64,000 bases of DNA from Alistipes sp. (GTDB lineage Bacteria > Bacteroidota > Bacteroidia > Bacteroidales > Rikenellaceae): positions 1 through 64,000 of the forward strand of contig JAFTWZ010000014.1 of the NCBI GenBank assembly GCA_017465055.1, written 5' to 3'. Made by a program: the position numbers and the translations under genes. Of the stretch, positions 53,855 to 61,545 are shown one piece after another; within the stretch, counting starts at the first letter, position 1, and every line of letters begins with the position of its first letter. The notes under the pieces are model-generated. The model did not search any database. It saw only the letters and a program-made list of their open reading frames with translations, and was not told the origin of the DNA.

Positions 53855-54361
53855 CTACTTATCGTTCGTAATAAGACGACTCTCCTTCGAGAGGTCTACG
53901 AGCTTGATGCCGTAACCTTCGAGGCGCGTGGTTATCTCGCTCTTCGACGATAGTCCGTAGCGCTCCTCCTCCTTGAGTACCGAACGCTCGTGGAGTACCG
54001 AGGCGTACTTCTCTCGCTGGCGATACTCGCGATTGGCATTAAGCGATACAAAGGTTAGAAATATGCTGAAAAAGCACATTATAGCGATGGCTATGAAGTA
54101 GCGATAGTAGGGTAGCGCACCATCGGTAAGTATGCGCCCAGTGGTTATCAGCATCCAGCCATTCTCGATCTCCTGCTCGGTGCGATCGGCTGCGTTGATA
54201 TCGGCAAAGGGCTCATCCTCGCCCTCATCCTCATCCTCAATCTTGCCCTCCTCCTCGTCCTGCTCACCGTAGTAGTTCTCATCATCGTTATCCTCCTCGA
54301 TGATGACTACCTCGCGATGTATGCGCTCCTGCTCGTCGTATATATCCTCTCTGCGTGTCAT
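53855..54361 (-). CDS. FtsL-like division protein with acidic cytoplasmic extension
   Basis: By position (between rsmH and the PBP) and topology this is the FtsL equivalent, a bitopic protein bridging the FtsQB/FtsWI complex. The 168-residue product has one transmembrane segment (about 88-108, FIAIAIMCFFSIFLTFVSL), then a short periplasmic coiled coil (ANREYRQREKYASVLHERS) ending ITNDK. The N-terminal about 80 residues are unusually long and acidic (EEDNDDENYYGEQDEEEGK, EDEDEGEDEPF), where most FtsL proteins have a short basic tail. It is 12 bases from rsmH. Confidence 0.82.
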   Translation of the reverse strand: MTRREDIYDEQERIHREVVIIEEDNDDENYYGEQDEEEGKIEDEDEGEDEPFADINAADRTEQEIENGWMLITTGRILTDGALPYYRYFIAIAIMCFFSIFLTFVSLNANREYRQREKYASVLHERSVLKEEERYGLSSKSEITTRLEGYGIKLVDLSKESRLITNDK

Positions 54362-54373
54362 TCTTTCGGTTGT

Positions 54374-55294
54374 TTATGCCTCGTTAGCTATTCGCTCGGC
54401 TACGCGCAATCGCGCACTTCGCGAGCGGGGATTCTGCTCTATCTCCTCGTCGCTGGGGACTATGGCCTTGCGTGTTATCAACTTGAAGGGTGTTGTTGCG
54501 CGGCCGAAGAAGTCCTTCTCGATCTTACCTTCGCAGTTGCCGCTACGCATAAAATTTTTCACAAGTCTATCCTCGAGCGAGTGGTACGACATTACCACAA
54601 GTCTACCTTCGGGGTTGAGGAGCTTGAGGCTCTGCTCGAGAGCCATCTTAAGCGCCTCAATCTCGCCGTTGAGCTCTATGCGCAGCGCCTGGAATAGCTT
54701 TGTGAGGAACTTTGCCTCCTCCTTAGCTGGTGTACAGGGCTTGACCGCTTCGACAAGCTCTGCGGTGGTGGTGAAGGGCTTAAGCTCTCTGGCACGAACT
54801 ATGCAGTTGGCAATCTTCCAGGTGGTGTCTAACTCGCCATACTGCGCAAAGATGTCGGCTAAGGCATCATTTGTGTAGGTGTTGACTATGTCGGCCGCGG
54901 TGCGCCCTGCGCGTGAGTTCATACGCATATCGAGCAGCGCGTCGCCACGAAACGAGAAGCCGCGGTGCTTGGCATCGAAGTGGTGCGACGAGACGCCTAA
55001 GTCGGCCAGAATGCCATCGACACGCTCTACGCCGCGCAGACGCAGGGCTCCACGCACAAAGCGGAAGTTTGAGGCTATGAAGGTGTGACGCTCGTCGTCG
55101 GGGGCGTTAGCCTCGGCGTCGGGGTCTTGATCGAGCGAGTAGAGGTGACCCTCTGGGCCGAGGTGCTTGAGTATCTCGCGCGTGTGGCCTCCGCCACCCA
55201 TCGTGAGGTCTACGTATACACCATCGGGCTTAATGTTTAGTGCCTCGATACAGTCGTCGAGCATTACGGGAATATGGTATGTGTCGATGCCCAT
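54374..55294 (-). CDS. rsmH: 16S rRNA (cytosine1402-N4)-methyltransferase
   Basis: Methylates N4 of C1402 in the 16S decoding centre. The 306-residue product has HIPVMLDDCIEAL at the start, VDLTMGGGGHTREIL (SAM motif, about 29-43), DGILADLGVSSHHFD, GFSFRGDALLDMRM and the C-terminal SYHSLEDRLVKNFMR. It is the first gene of the dcw run here; mraZ, usually upstream, is absent, and the next gene upstream is divergent. Confidence 0.97.
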   Translation of the reverse strand: MGIDTYHIPVMLDDCIEALNIKPDGVYVDLTMGGGGHTREILKHLGPEGHLYSLDQDPDAEANAPDDERHTFIASNFRFVRGALRLRGVERVDGILADLGVSSHHFDAKHRGFSFRGDALLDMRMNSRAGRTAADIVNTYTNDALADIFAQYGELDTTWKIANCIVRARELKPFTTTAELVEAVKPCTPAKEEAKFLTKLFQALRIELNGEIEALKMALEQSLKLLNPEGRLVVMSYHSLEDRLVKNFMRSGNCEGKIEKDFFGRATTPFKLITRKAIVPSDEEIEQNPRSRSARLRVAERIANEA

Positions 55295-55310
55295 TTTTTA
55301 GTGGTTTTTA

Positions 55311-55318
55311 CAAAAGTA
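55311..55318 (-). promoter_or_regulatory. Promoter -7 box of the dcw run
   Basis: Minus-strand TACTTTTG, 16 bases before the rsmH ATG; leader would be only about 10 nt. Weak -33. It implies that rsmH to at least ftsW, and possibly to the FNT gene, start from here. Confidence 0.55.
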
Positions 55319-55373
55319 AAAAATAACGCCGCTAAGGTACTAAAAAATCGATAAATCTAAGAAGATTTCTACT

Positions 55374-56279
55374 ATGAATTGTCTACAAAAAGTTGCAATC
55401 GGTGCGCTCTGCTCCGAGGAGCTTGGCGAAGAGTTGCAAAAGGCGGAGCTTGTATGTCGCCTGCGTGGTGGTCAGAGCGAGGTGTATAGCTTCGATGGAG
55501 CGCAGTGTCGCGCCCTTATCTCGGAGGTGTGGCGACTGCGCGACGAGGCCTTTGGAGGCGTGGGCGTACGGCTCGGCGATAGTCTTGCTATGGCGCAGGG
55601 TGATGTTGATGGTACGTATCGGCAGCTTATAGTATGGGATGTGCGACGTGGGGCAATAGCTGGCGGATATCGCTATGCTGTGGGTGCTGAGGCGGCGGCC
55701 AAGAGGCTCTCGCTGGCTCGCTATTTTAGCCTCTCGGAGCGTTTTGTTGAGGAGTTCTTACCTCGTGGGCTGGAGCTTGGACGTACGTTTGTTGCGACGC
55801 AGTACCAGCTTGTTGCATCGCGCAGTACCCTATATGCCCTCAGCGACCTGTGGCAAGGGCTTAGTAGGGTGGTGGCAAGTAGGGGTATAAGATACCTCTT
55901 TGGGCGTGTGACGCTATACCCCGAGTTGGGCGTTAGGGCTCGAAATCTGCTGCTCGGATTTATGCGCTACGGATTTCCCTATCGCGAGCCTCTGATGTCT
56001 GCACGCATACCACTAAATTGTGGTATTAGTCGACGCAGCTATAGACGCCTATTTGTGGGCCGAACGGTGGCAGAAAACTATAAAATCTTAACACAGAAGA
56101 TGCGTAGTTTGCGTCGAAATATTCCGCCGATGATATCCTCGTATATGCGTCTATCGCCCTCGATGCAGTGCTTCGATAGCTATGTAAACGAGGATTTGGG
56201 AGGCGTTGCCGAGATGGCGATTATGCTCGATAAGGAGGAGTTTTATGATGATGTAAAAAGACGATATAACATTTCGTGA
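55374..56279 (+). CDS. OlsB/GlsB-like N-acyltransferase (hemolysin-related)
   Basis: The family acylates amino groups to build amino-acid lipids: OlsB for ornithine lipids, GlsB for the glycine lipids of Bacteroides. The 301-residue product matches in ELGRTFVATQYQ (about 137-148, the family ELGR-S/T-F-V core), RSTLYALSDLWQGL, RYLFGRVTLYPELG and a C-terminal CFDSYVNEDLGGVAEMAIM. The second acyltransferase (GlsA/OlsA) is not in the window. The lipid head group cannot be told from sequence; glycine is likely by taxonomy. It is divergent from rsmH with a 79-bp gap. Confidence 0.78.
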   Translation: MNCLQKVAIGALCSEELGEELQKAELVCRLRGGQSEVYSFDGAQCRALISEVWRLRDEAFGGVGVRLGDSLAMAQGDVDGTYRQLIVWDVRRGAIAGGYRYAVGAEAAAKRLSLARYFSLSERFVEEFLPRGLELGRTFVATQYQLVASRSTLYALSDLWQGLSRVVASRGIRYLFGRVTLYPELGVRARNLLLGFMRYGFPYREPLMSARIPLNCGISRRSYRRLFVGRTVAENYKILTQKMRSLRRNIPPMISSYMRLSPSMQCFDSYVNEDLGGVAEMAIMLDKEEFYDDVKRRYNIS

Positions 56280-56308
56280 GGCTGAATAAAAAGTGTATTT
56301 TGTCGTTC

Positions 56309-56495
56309 TTTGTTGAGATAAGGCATCATCTACTGCCGCTAACAAATTATCTTGGCAATGGGCAGTACGTCAAAGTACAGCCCATCGCCACGAAATTTGT
56401 CGAGTGTTGTATCTAATGCCTTCTCCCAACAAATATGCTCGCCCTCAAAATGCTCATTTACGCTCAGTAAACTCCGCTTTTTCGGGCATCGCAGG
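56309..56495. repeat. Dispersed hairpin repeat, fifth copy plus a half copy
   Basis: 56309-56434 has the same ends as the cluster at 41.3 kb (TTTGTTGAGATAAGGCATCATCT and ATCTAATGCCTTCTCCCAACAAAT, at the two edges). Its own inner stem is TGGCAATGGGC / GCCCATCGCCA around AGTAC-GTCAA-AGTAC. Directly after it, 56435-56495 resembles only the inner hairpin of the other copies (ATGCTCATTTACGCTCAGTAAACTCCGC region). It lies 30 bases after the acyltransferase stop. Confidence 0.8.
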
Positions 56496-56615
56496 CCTAA
56501 AACTACATCTTTTTATTCAACCTCAGTGTGATGGTCTCAATATGGATACTTTAGGTTGTGATATATTTCGGCTCAGTCTGAAATTCTGGTGGAGTAATAA
56601 ATGATATCAATACGT

Positions 56616-56683
56616 CATCGCGAAGAATTGCATCTACGAGCGTTAGTGATACCCACGTGGGTCTATGCAATTCTGTGGCGATC
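56616..56683. repeat. Long imperfect palindrome
   Basis: ATCGC/GCGAT outer arms, then GAATTGCAT (56625-56633) with ATGCAATTC (56665-56673), and an inner ACCCACGTGGGT. No open frame of interest. The remaining part of the 764-bp gap 56280-57043 (56700-56960) shows nothing I can name. Confidence 0.6.
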
Positions 56684-56963
56684 TTCCTTTGTTTATACTT
56701 CCGCACTGATACGTAGGAGCCCAAATAGTGCTCCGCGCGGCACACACGACTATCTATCTCACTCCGCACGGCCCTATAAATAGCGGAAGACCCCCACGTC
56801 GGAGCATAGTGGCGTTATCACTCTCCGCACACTCATACTTGCTCCTCCTCGGGGTGACGATATTTATATTTCGTTTAGCTACTATTTTTGCATGATTTTT
56901 TTCAATCCCCACCGGAATTTACGACTGAGCCTATATTCAAGTGTTAATGCAGTAAATATACGA

Positions 56964-57001
56964 ACAATAGGCTGACTAACAACGTTTAATCAGCCTATTG
57001 T
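56964..57001 (-). terminator. Hairpin after the ROK kinase gene
   Basis: ACAATAGGCTGA / TCAGCCTATTGT, perfect 12-bp stem with a 14-nt loop, 43 bases after the ROK stop. The U-tract on the minus strand is weak. Confidence 0.65.
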
Positions 57002-57043
57002 GTGATATTTGGAGTCTAACTGCTCGGTGATCTATTGCGTCGA

Positions 57044-58072
57044 TTAATAGTTCTCGATAACTGCCTCGAGGTGCTGTTTCCAGATAAGTGCTGCACCGCC
57101 TAAAATAGCCACATTCTTATCCTGAATACCGCTCATCAACAGCTTAACCTTGCCCTTGAAAACCATAAGCTGGTTCTCCTCCATATACTTGTGTGTTGGA
57201 CGCATAATATATTCGCCAGCATTGGCCAAGCCACCGAAGAGAATGATTGCCTCGGGCGAGGTGATGGCCGTGAGGTCGGCAAGCGCCAAGCCGAGAACCT
57301 TACCCGTGCGCTCGAATGCCTCCAGTGCGATAGGGTCGTTCTTAGCTGCGGCATCAGAGAGCATCTTAGCCTCAAACTTATCATATGGTACAGAGCGAAG
57401 CTCGCTGTCGCAGGTCATCGTAGCCATAAGCTCAAAGGCCGTACGCTTGATACCCGTAGCCGACACGTATGCCTCGAGGCAACCCTTGCGGCCGCAACCA
57501 CACTGACGTCCCGTCTCGCGCGACGCCACTGCAATATGTCCATACTCGCCAGCGAAACCATCGTTGCCGTAGACCATCTCGCCATTACATACGATGCCCG
57601 AGCCGAGGCCAGTACCGAGGGTAATCATCGCAAAGTCCTTCATACCGCGAGCATTACCGAAGACCATTTCGCCGATGGCTGCGGCGTTAGCGTCATTGGT
57701 AATCATAACCTTAGTGCCACCGAAGTGTTTGCCGAGGTCCTCAACAAAGTTAAAGATACGTATAGAGTTGGGGCGTGGGTCGGCAGCGTCCTCGAACTTC
57801 CAGAGGTTTGCAGGGGTCTCGATACGGCCGGTGTGGATATTGGCATTGGGAGCACCTACGCCGATACCGATAAGGTCGCACTCGGGCTGCGAGGCGATAA
57901 GCTCCTTCATAGCTGCAGCCAGTGTCTCGATATATGGTTTGTAGTCGTCGTAGTATTTGAATTGTTCGGTAGAGATTTTGCCCTCGGCAACAACATTACC
58001 GTCCTCATCTACAAGGCCAAAAGCCGTGTTGGTACCACCTATATCGATACCCATTGCAAGTTTTTTCATCAT
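57044..58072 (-). CDS. ROK-family sugar kinase, glucokinase-like
   Basis: ATP-dependent hexose kinase of the ROK family. The 342-residue product has the phosphate-binding DIGGTNTAFGLVD (10-22), ITNDANAAAIGE, LGTGLGSGIV, DGFAGEYGHIAV (catalytic Asp region is the preceding ND) and the zinc motif CGCGRKGCLEAY (about 192-203, C-x-C-G-x2-G-C). There is no N-terminal helix-turn-helix, so it is an enzyme and not a NagC-type repressor. Bacteroidota ROK enzymes of this length are usually called glucokinases; N-acetylmannosamine or other hexoses are possible. MM start: either Met may be used. Single gene, divergent from the prenyl synthase. Confidence 0.88.
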   Translation of the reverse strand: MMKKLAMGIDIGGTNTAFGLVDEDGNVVAEGKISTEQFKYYDDYKPYIETLAAAMKELIASQPECDLIGIGVGAPNANIHTGRIETPANLWKFEDAADPRPNSIRIFNFVEDLGKHFGGTKVMITNDANAAAIGEMVFGNARGMKDFAMITLGTGLGSGIVCNGEMVYGNDGFAGEYGHIAVASRETGRQCGCGRKGCLEAYVSATGIKRTAFELMATMTCDSELRSVPYDKFEAKMLSDAAAKNDPIALEAFERTGKVLGLALADLTAITSPEAIILFGGLANAGEYIMRPTHKYMEENQLMVFKGKVKLLMSGIQDKNVAILGGAALIWKQHLEAVIENY

Positions 58073-58104
58073 AGCAGTGTAAAGTTTTTGTAAAATTTAT
58101 TGGT

Positions 58105-58137
58105 CAAAGTTATCAAAATAATTTTAAAATATGCAAA
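58105..58137 (-). promoter_or_regulatory. Promoter of the ROK kinase gene
   Basis: Minus strand: TTTG (58137-58134) and TAACTTTG (58112-58105), 21 bases apart, 33 bases ahead of the start codon. Confidence 0.65.
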
Positions 58138-58145
58138 AAAATCAT

Positions 58146-58153
58146 TATTTTTG
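58146..58153 (+). promoter_or_regulatory. Promoter -7 box of the polyprenyl synthetase gene
   Basis: TATTTTTG, 27 bases before ATG 58181. It rules out the longer frame starting with TTG at 58100. Confidence 0.6.
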
Positions 58154-58180
58154 GACCATAATTTTAAGAATGTGGAAATT

Positions 58181-59155
58181 ATGGCTCGTACAAATAAAGA
58201 GATACTTGATCTATTCGAGGCGGCACTGGCGCAGATGCAACTGCCCGAGGAGCCTGAAAGACTCTATAACCCAATCATATACTCTATGTCGGGTGGAGGC
58301 AAACGCCTGCGCCCCGTATTGTTGCTCACCGTAAACGAGGCATTCGGAGGTGATATCGCCGAGGCTATGCACGCAGCGTTGGCCGTGGAGATATTCCATA
58401 ACTTCACACTCCTGCACGATGATATTATGGATAACGCCGATGTGCGTCGTGGTAAGCCCTCGGTCTATGCCAAGTGGGGCGGCAACGTAGCTCTGCTCTC
58501 GGGCGATGCAATGCTTATTACGGCCTACAAACATCTTGCACACGTTGCTCCCGAGTCGCTACCACGCGTTATGCAGCTCTTTGGAGATATGGCACTCGAG
58601 GTGTGTGAGGGACAGCAGTACGATATGGACTTTGAGAGCGTCGAGCGTGTCTCGGTGGTGGACTATATGCTTATGATTGAGCGAAAGACCTCGGCACTGC
58701 TCTCGGGCGCTGCGACGATCGGCGCAACGATGGCTGGAGCGTCGGACGACGATATCAAGAAGATATACCGCTTTGCAACAGAATTGGGCCTTGCGTTCCA
58801 GCTCCAGGACGATGTCCTCGATAGCTACGGCGATGAGGCACTGGGTAAGAAGATTGGTGGCGATATTCTCGAAGGTAAGCAGACGTTCCTTATGGTGCAG
58901 GCTATGAGTCGTGCCAGCGATGCCCAGCGCGAGGTGCTACGTACTACGCATCGCAATGCCGAGCTGAGCGACGAACAGAAGATAGCAACAATCAAGGCTC
59001 TATACGATGAGTTGGAGGTTAAGCACGTCGCCGAGCAGCAGATAGAGCTGCGCTTCGACCGCGCTCTTTCGGTGCTTGAGACCCTCTCGCTCGAGGCCGA
59101 GAGCAGAGAGCCCCTCGTGGAGTTTGCTCGCAACCTTATGGGCCGTAAAAAATAG
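58181..59155 (+). CDS. Polyprenyl diphosphate synthase
   Basis: Condenses isopentenyl diphosphate with allylic diphosphates. From ATG 58181 the product has 324 residues with SMSGGGKRLRPVLLL (about 36-50), the first Asp motif DDIMD in LLHDDIMDNADVRRGKPS (80-84), and the second in FQLQDDVLDSYGD (about 206-218). An aromatic residue (F75) stands five positions before the first Asp motif, where long-chain synthases have a small residue. By the usual rule this points to a short product (C15-C20); that is inference. It precedes the U32 gene by 15 bases. Confidence 0.92.
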   Translation: MARTNKEILDLFEAALAQMQLPEEPERLYNPIIYSMSGGGKRLRPVLLLTVNEAFGGDIAEAMHAALAVEIFHNFTLLHDDIMDNADVRRGKPSVYAKWGGNVALLSGDAMLITAYKHLAHVAPESLPRVMQLFGDMALEVCEGQQYDMDFESVERVSVVDYMLMIERKTSALLSGAATIGATMAGASDDDIKKIYRFATELGLAFQLQDDVLDSYGDEALGKKIGGDILEGKQTFLMVQAMSRASDAQREVLRTTHRNAELSDEQKIATIKALYDELEVKHVAEQQIELRFDRALSVLETLSLEAESREPLVEFARNLMGRKK

Positions 59156-59170
59156 GATTCAAAAAACAGT

Positions 59171-60409
59171 ATGAAGAGACGTGATATAGAGATAATGGCC
59201 CCTGTGGGGTCGTACGAGTCGCTCAATGCCGCCATTGCTGCGGGTGCCGACTCGGTATATTTCGGTGTCGAGCAACTCAATATGCGTGCTGCCTCGTCGG
59301 TAAACTTTACCCTCGACGACCTTGCGGAGATTGTGCGCATAGCACACGCTGCTGGCGTCAAGACATACCTCACGGTTAACATAGTCATCTACGACGACGA
59401 GATGGAGGTTATGCGCCGCATCATTGACCGCGCTAAAGCCGAGGGTATCGATGCTATCATCGCCACCGATCTTGCGGCGATACTCTATGCTCGCGAGGTG
59501 GGCATAGAGGTACATATCTCTACGCAGAGCAATATTTCCAACATCACAGCCGTTAAGTTTTTCTCACAGTGGGCCGATGTCGTAGTACTGGCGCGCGAGC
59601 TCTCGCTCGAGCAGATTGCGGTGATAAGCAAGCAGATCGAAAAGGAGAGGATTTGTGGCCCTGCTGGTGAGCTTGTTAAGATAGAGATGTTCGCACACGG
59701 AGCGATGTGTATGTCGATGTCGGGCAAGTGCTACCTCTCGGAGCACGAGTCGCACCACTCGGCAAATCGCGGCGCTTGTCGTCAGATATGTCGCCGTAAG
59801 TACACCATCACCGACAAGGACTCGGGTCAGCAGCTCGACGTCGATGGTCAGTATGTGCTCTCGCCTAAGGATCTCTGCACCATCGACTTCCTCGATACCT
59901 TCATCGAGGCGGGCGTCAGGGTACTTAAGATCGAGGGTCGTGCGCGAGGTGGCGAGTACGTCAAGCGTGTTGTCGAGGCCTACAACGAGGCACTTATGCT
60001 CCTCGAGCGTGGCCAGTTCACGCCCGAGAGTGTCGCTCCACTTAAGGAGCGTCTGCGCACCGTCTTCAACCGCGACTTCTGGGGTGGATACTACGCCGCC
60101 AAGACTATGGTTGAGCACAGCCAGCACTATGGCTCATCGGCCACGCTAAAGAAGGTATATATGGGCAAGGTGACCAACTACTTTAAGCGCATAGGTGTTG
60201 CCGAGGTGTTGGTCGAGGCGTGCGAGGTGGCCGAGGGCGATGCTCTCCTATTTATGGGCGAGAAGACGGGTGTCGTGGAGCAGCGTGCCGAGGGTATTAT
60301 GCTTCACGAGCAGCCTACGGCCTCTGCCAAGCAGGGCGACTATATATCGCTTAAGACCGTAGCGGAGGTGCGTCGAGGGGATAAGGTGTATAAGGAGGTT
60401 CCAAGATAA
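59171..60409 (+). CDS. U32-family protein (collagenase-like; RNA hydroxylation type)
   Basis: U32 proteins were named peptidases, but characterised bacterial members (TrhP, RlhA) hydroxylate tRNA or rRNA. The 412-residue product has the TIM-barrel start IMAPVGSYESLNAAIAAGADSVYFG, STQSNISN and the Cys set HGAMCMSMSGKCYLS (about 175-190) with NRGACRQICRRKY (about 197-209). Four Cys fit an iron-sulfur site. LKIEGRARGGEYVKRVVEAY and a C-terminal beta-barrel (about 330-410) follow. Closest to the TrhP type by size and plan. Downstream of the prenyl synthase by 15 bases. Confidence 0.88.
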   Translation: MKRRDIEIMAPVGSYESLNAAIAAGADSVYFGVEQLNMRAASSVNFTLDDLAEIVRIAHAAGVKTYLTVNIVIYDDEMEVMRRIIDRAKAEGIDAIIATDLAAILYAREVGIEVHISTQSNISNITAVKFFSQWADVVVLARELSLEQIAVISKQIEKERICGPAGELVKIEMFAHGAMCMSMSGKCYLSEHESHHSANRGACRQICRRKYTITDKDSGQQLDVDGQYVLSPKDLCTIDFLDTFIEAGVRVLKIEGRARGGEYVKRVVEAYNEALMLLERGQFTPESVAPLKERLRTVFNRDFWGGYYAAKTMVEHSQHYGSSATLKKVYMGKVTNYFKRIGVAEVLVEACEVAEGDALLFMGEKTGVVEQRAEGIMLHEQPTASAKQGDYISLKTVAEVRRGDKVYKEVPR

Positions 60410-60420
60410 TAGTATCACTG

Positions 60421-61494
60421 ATGGCGATGATGCAGGGCGTTGATATAATTAAAACTAATAGCACTGATGATATTATAGAAGATGTAAGAGATATCATCGA
60501 GAGAACGCGAGATTATGCTTTTCGGGCGGTGAATGTCGCTATGGTGCAGCGTAATTGGCTATTAGGTAAGCGTATCGCCGAAGAGGAGTTGCGAGGAGGT
60601 GATAGGGCCGAATATGGTAAAGTGATTATTCGTAGGCTGGCTGATTATCTTACAGAGCAGTATGGTAAGGGCTTTACAAAGAGTAATTTGTATCAATTTG
60701 TACAGTTCTATAAACTCTTTCCCGATATTTTCCACGCGGCGAGTGGAAAATCGCAAATACTATCGTGGACACATTATCGTTGTCTGTTGAGGGTGAATGA
60801 TAAATGTGCGCGAGATTGGTATGTGCAGGAGGCTATAACGGAGGTGTGGAGTGCAAGAACTCTTGATAGAAATATTGCTTCGCAATACTATTACAGATTG
60901 TTGCAGTCTCAGAATAGACGGGTAGTCGAGGATGAGATGAAGCAAATAACTGCTTCCTATCAACAGGATAAATTGGAGTTTATAAAGAACCCAATAGTGG
61001 CGGAGTTTTTAGGGCTATCTCCAAATATTGATTTTTCGGAGACAAAACTCGAAGCAGCGATTATTACGCACCTTCAAAAGTTTGTAATGGAGTTAGGTAA
61101 GGGATATGCCTTTGTTGCCCGTCAGCAACATATCAAGACCGATATGGGAGATTACTTTATAGACTTGGTTTTTTATAACTACATATTAAAGTGTTTCCTC
61201 CTAATAGATCTTAAGACAGAGCGAATAACTCATCAAGATGTCGGACAGATGGATATGTATGTCAGAATGTACGACAATCTAAAACGTACGGAGGGCGATA
61301 ATCCGACAATAGGACTTATCTTATGCTCTGAAACGAGTGAGGATATGGCACGTTACTCAGTGCTTCGTGACAATGAGCGATTGTTTCAAGCACGCTATTT
61401 AACCTATCTACCATCCATTGACCAGTTAAGGGAGGAGATAGAACAACAAATAGAGATATTTCGACTCCAGCAAGAGTGTGTGAATATTGAGTGA
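60421..61494 (+). CDS. DUF1016 / YhcG-type protein with PD-(D/E)XK nuclease domain
   Basis: The 357-residue product has the DUF1016 N-terminal helical domain (about 20-170: AVNVAMVQRNWLLGKRI, FTKSNLYQFVQFYKLFPD, SWTHYRCLLRV, WSARTLDRNIASQYYYRLL). A C-terminal nuclease-like domain (about 185-345) has DYFIDLVFYN (Asp about 247) and FLLIDLKT (Asp-x-Lys about 264-266), the PD-(D/E)XK pattern. Family members are often found near restriction and other accessory genes; the biological role is not settled. It is AT-richer with a different codon mix (more AAA, ATA, TTA) from both neighbours, and it separates genes that are otherwise housekeeping. This suggests recent acquisition. Met 1, 3 or 4 are all possible starts. 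Confidence 0.88.
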   Translation: MAMMQGVDIIKTNSTDDIIEDVRDIIERTRDYAFRAVNVAMVQRNWLLGKRIAEEELRGGDRAEYGKVIIRRLADYLTEQYGKGFTKSNLYQFVQFYKLFPDIFHAASGKSQILSWTHYRCLLRVNDKCARDWYVQEAITEVWSARTLDRNIASQYYYRLLQSQNRRVVEDEMKQITASYQQDKLEFIKNPIVAEFLGLSPNIDFSETKLEAAIITHLQKFVMELGKGYAFVARQQHIKTDMGDYFIDLVFYNYILKCFLLIDLKTERITHQDVGQMDMYVRMYDNLKRTEGDNPTIGLILCSETSEDMARYSVLRDNERLFQARYLTYLPSIDQLREEIEQQIEIFRLQQECVNIE

Positions 61495-61545
61495 TGGTTA
61501 GGTGTAAAGTAGAAAATATTTAAACAACTTAAAACTTCAATAACT

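Noticed and set aside
56601..56783. Small plus-strand frame in the palindrome region
   Set aside because: It reads through the palindrome, has no promoter, and its peptide has no coding character.
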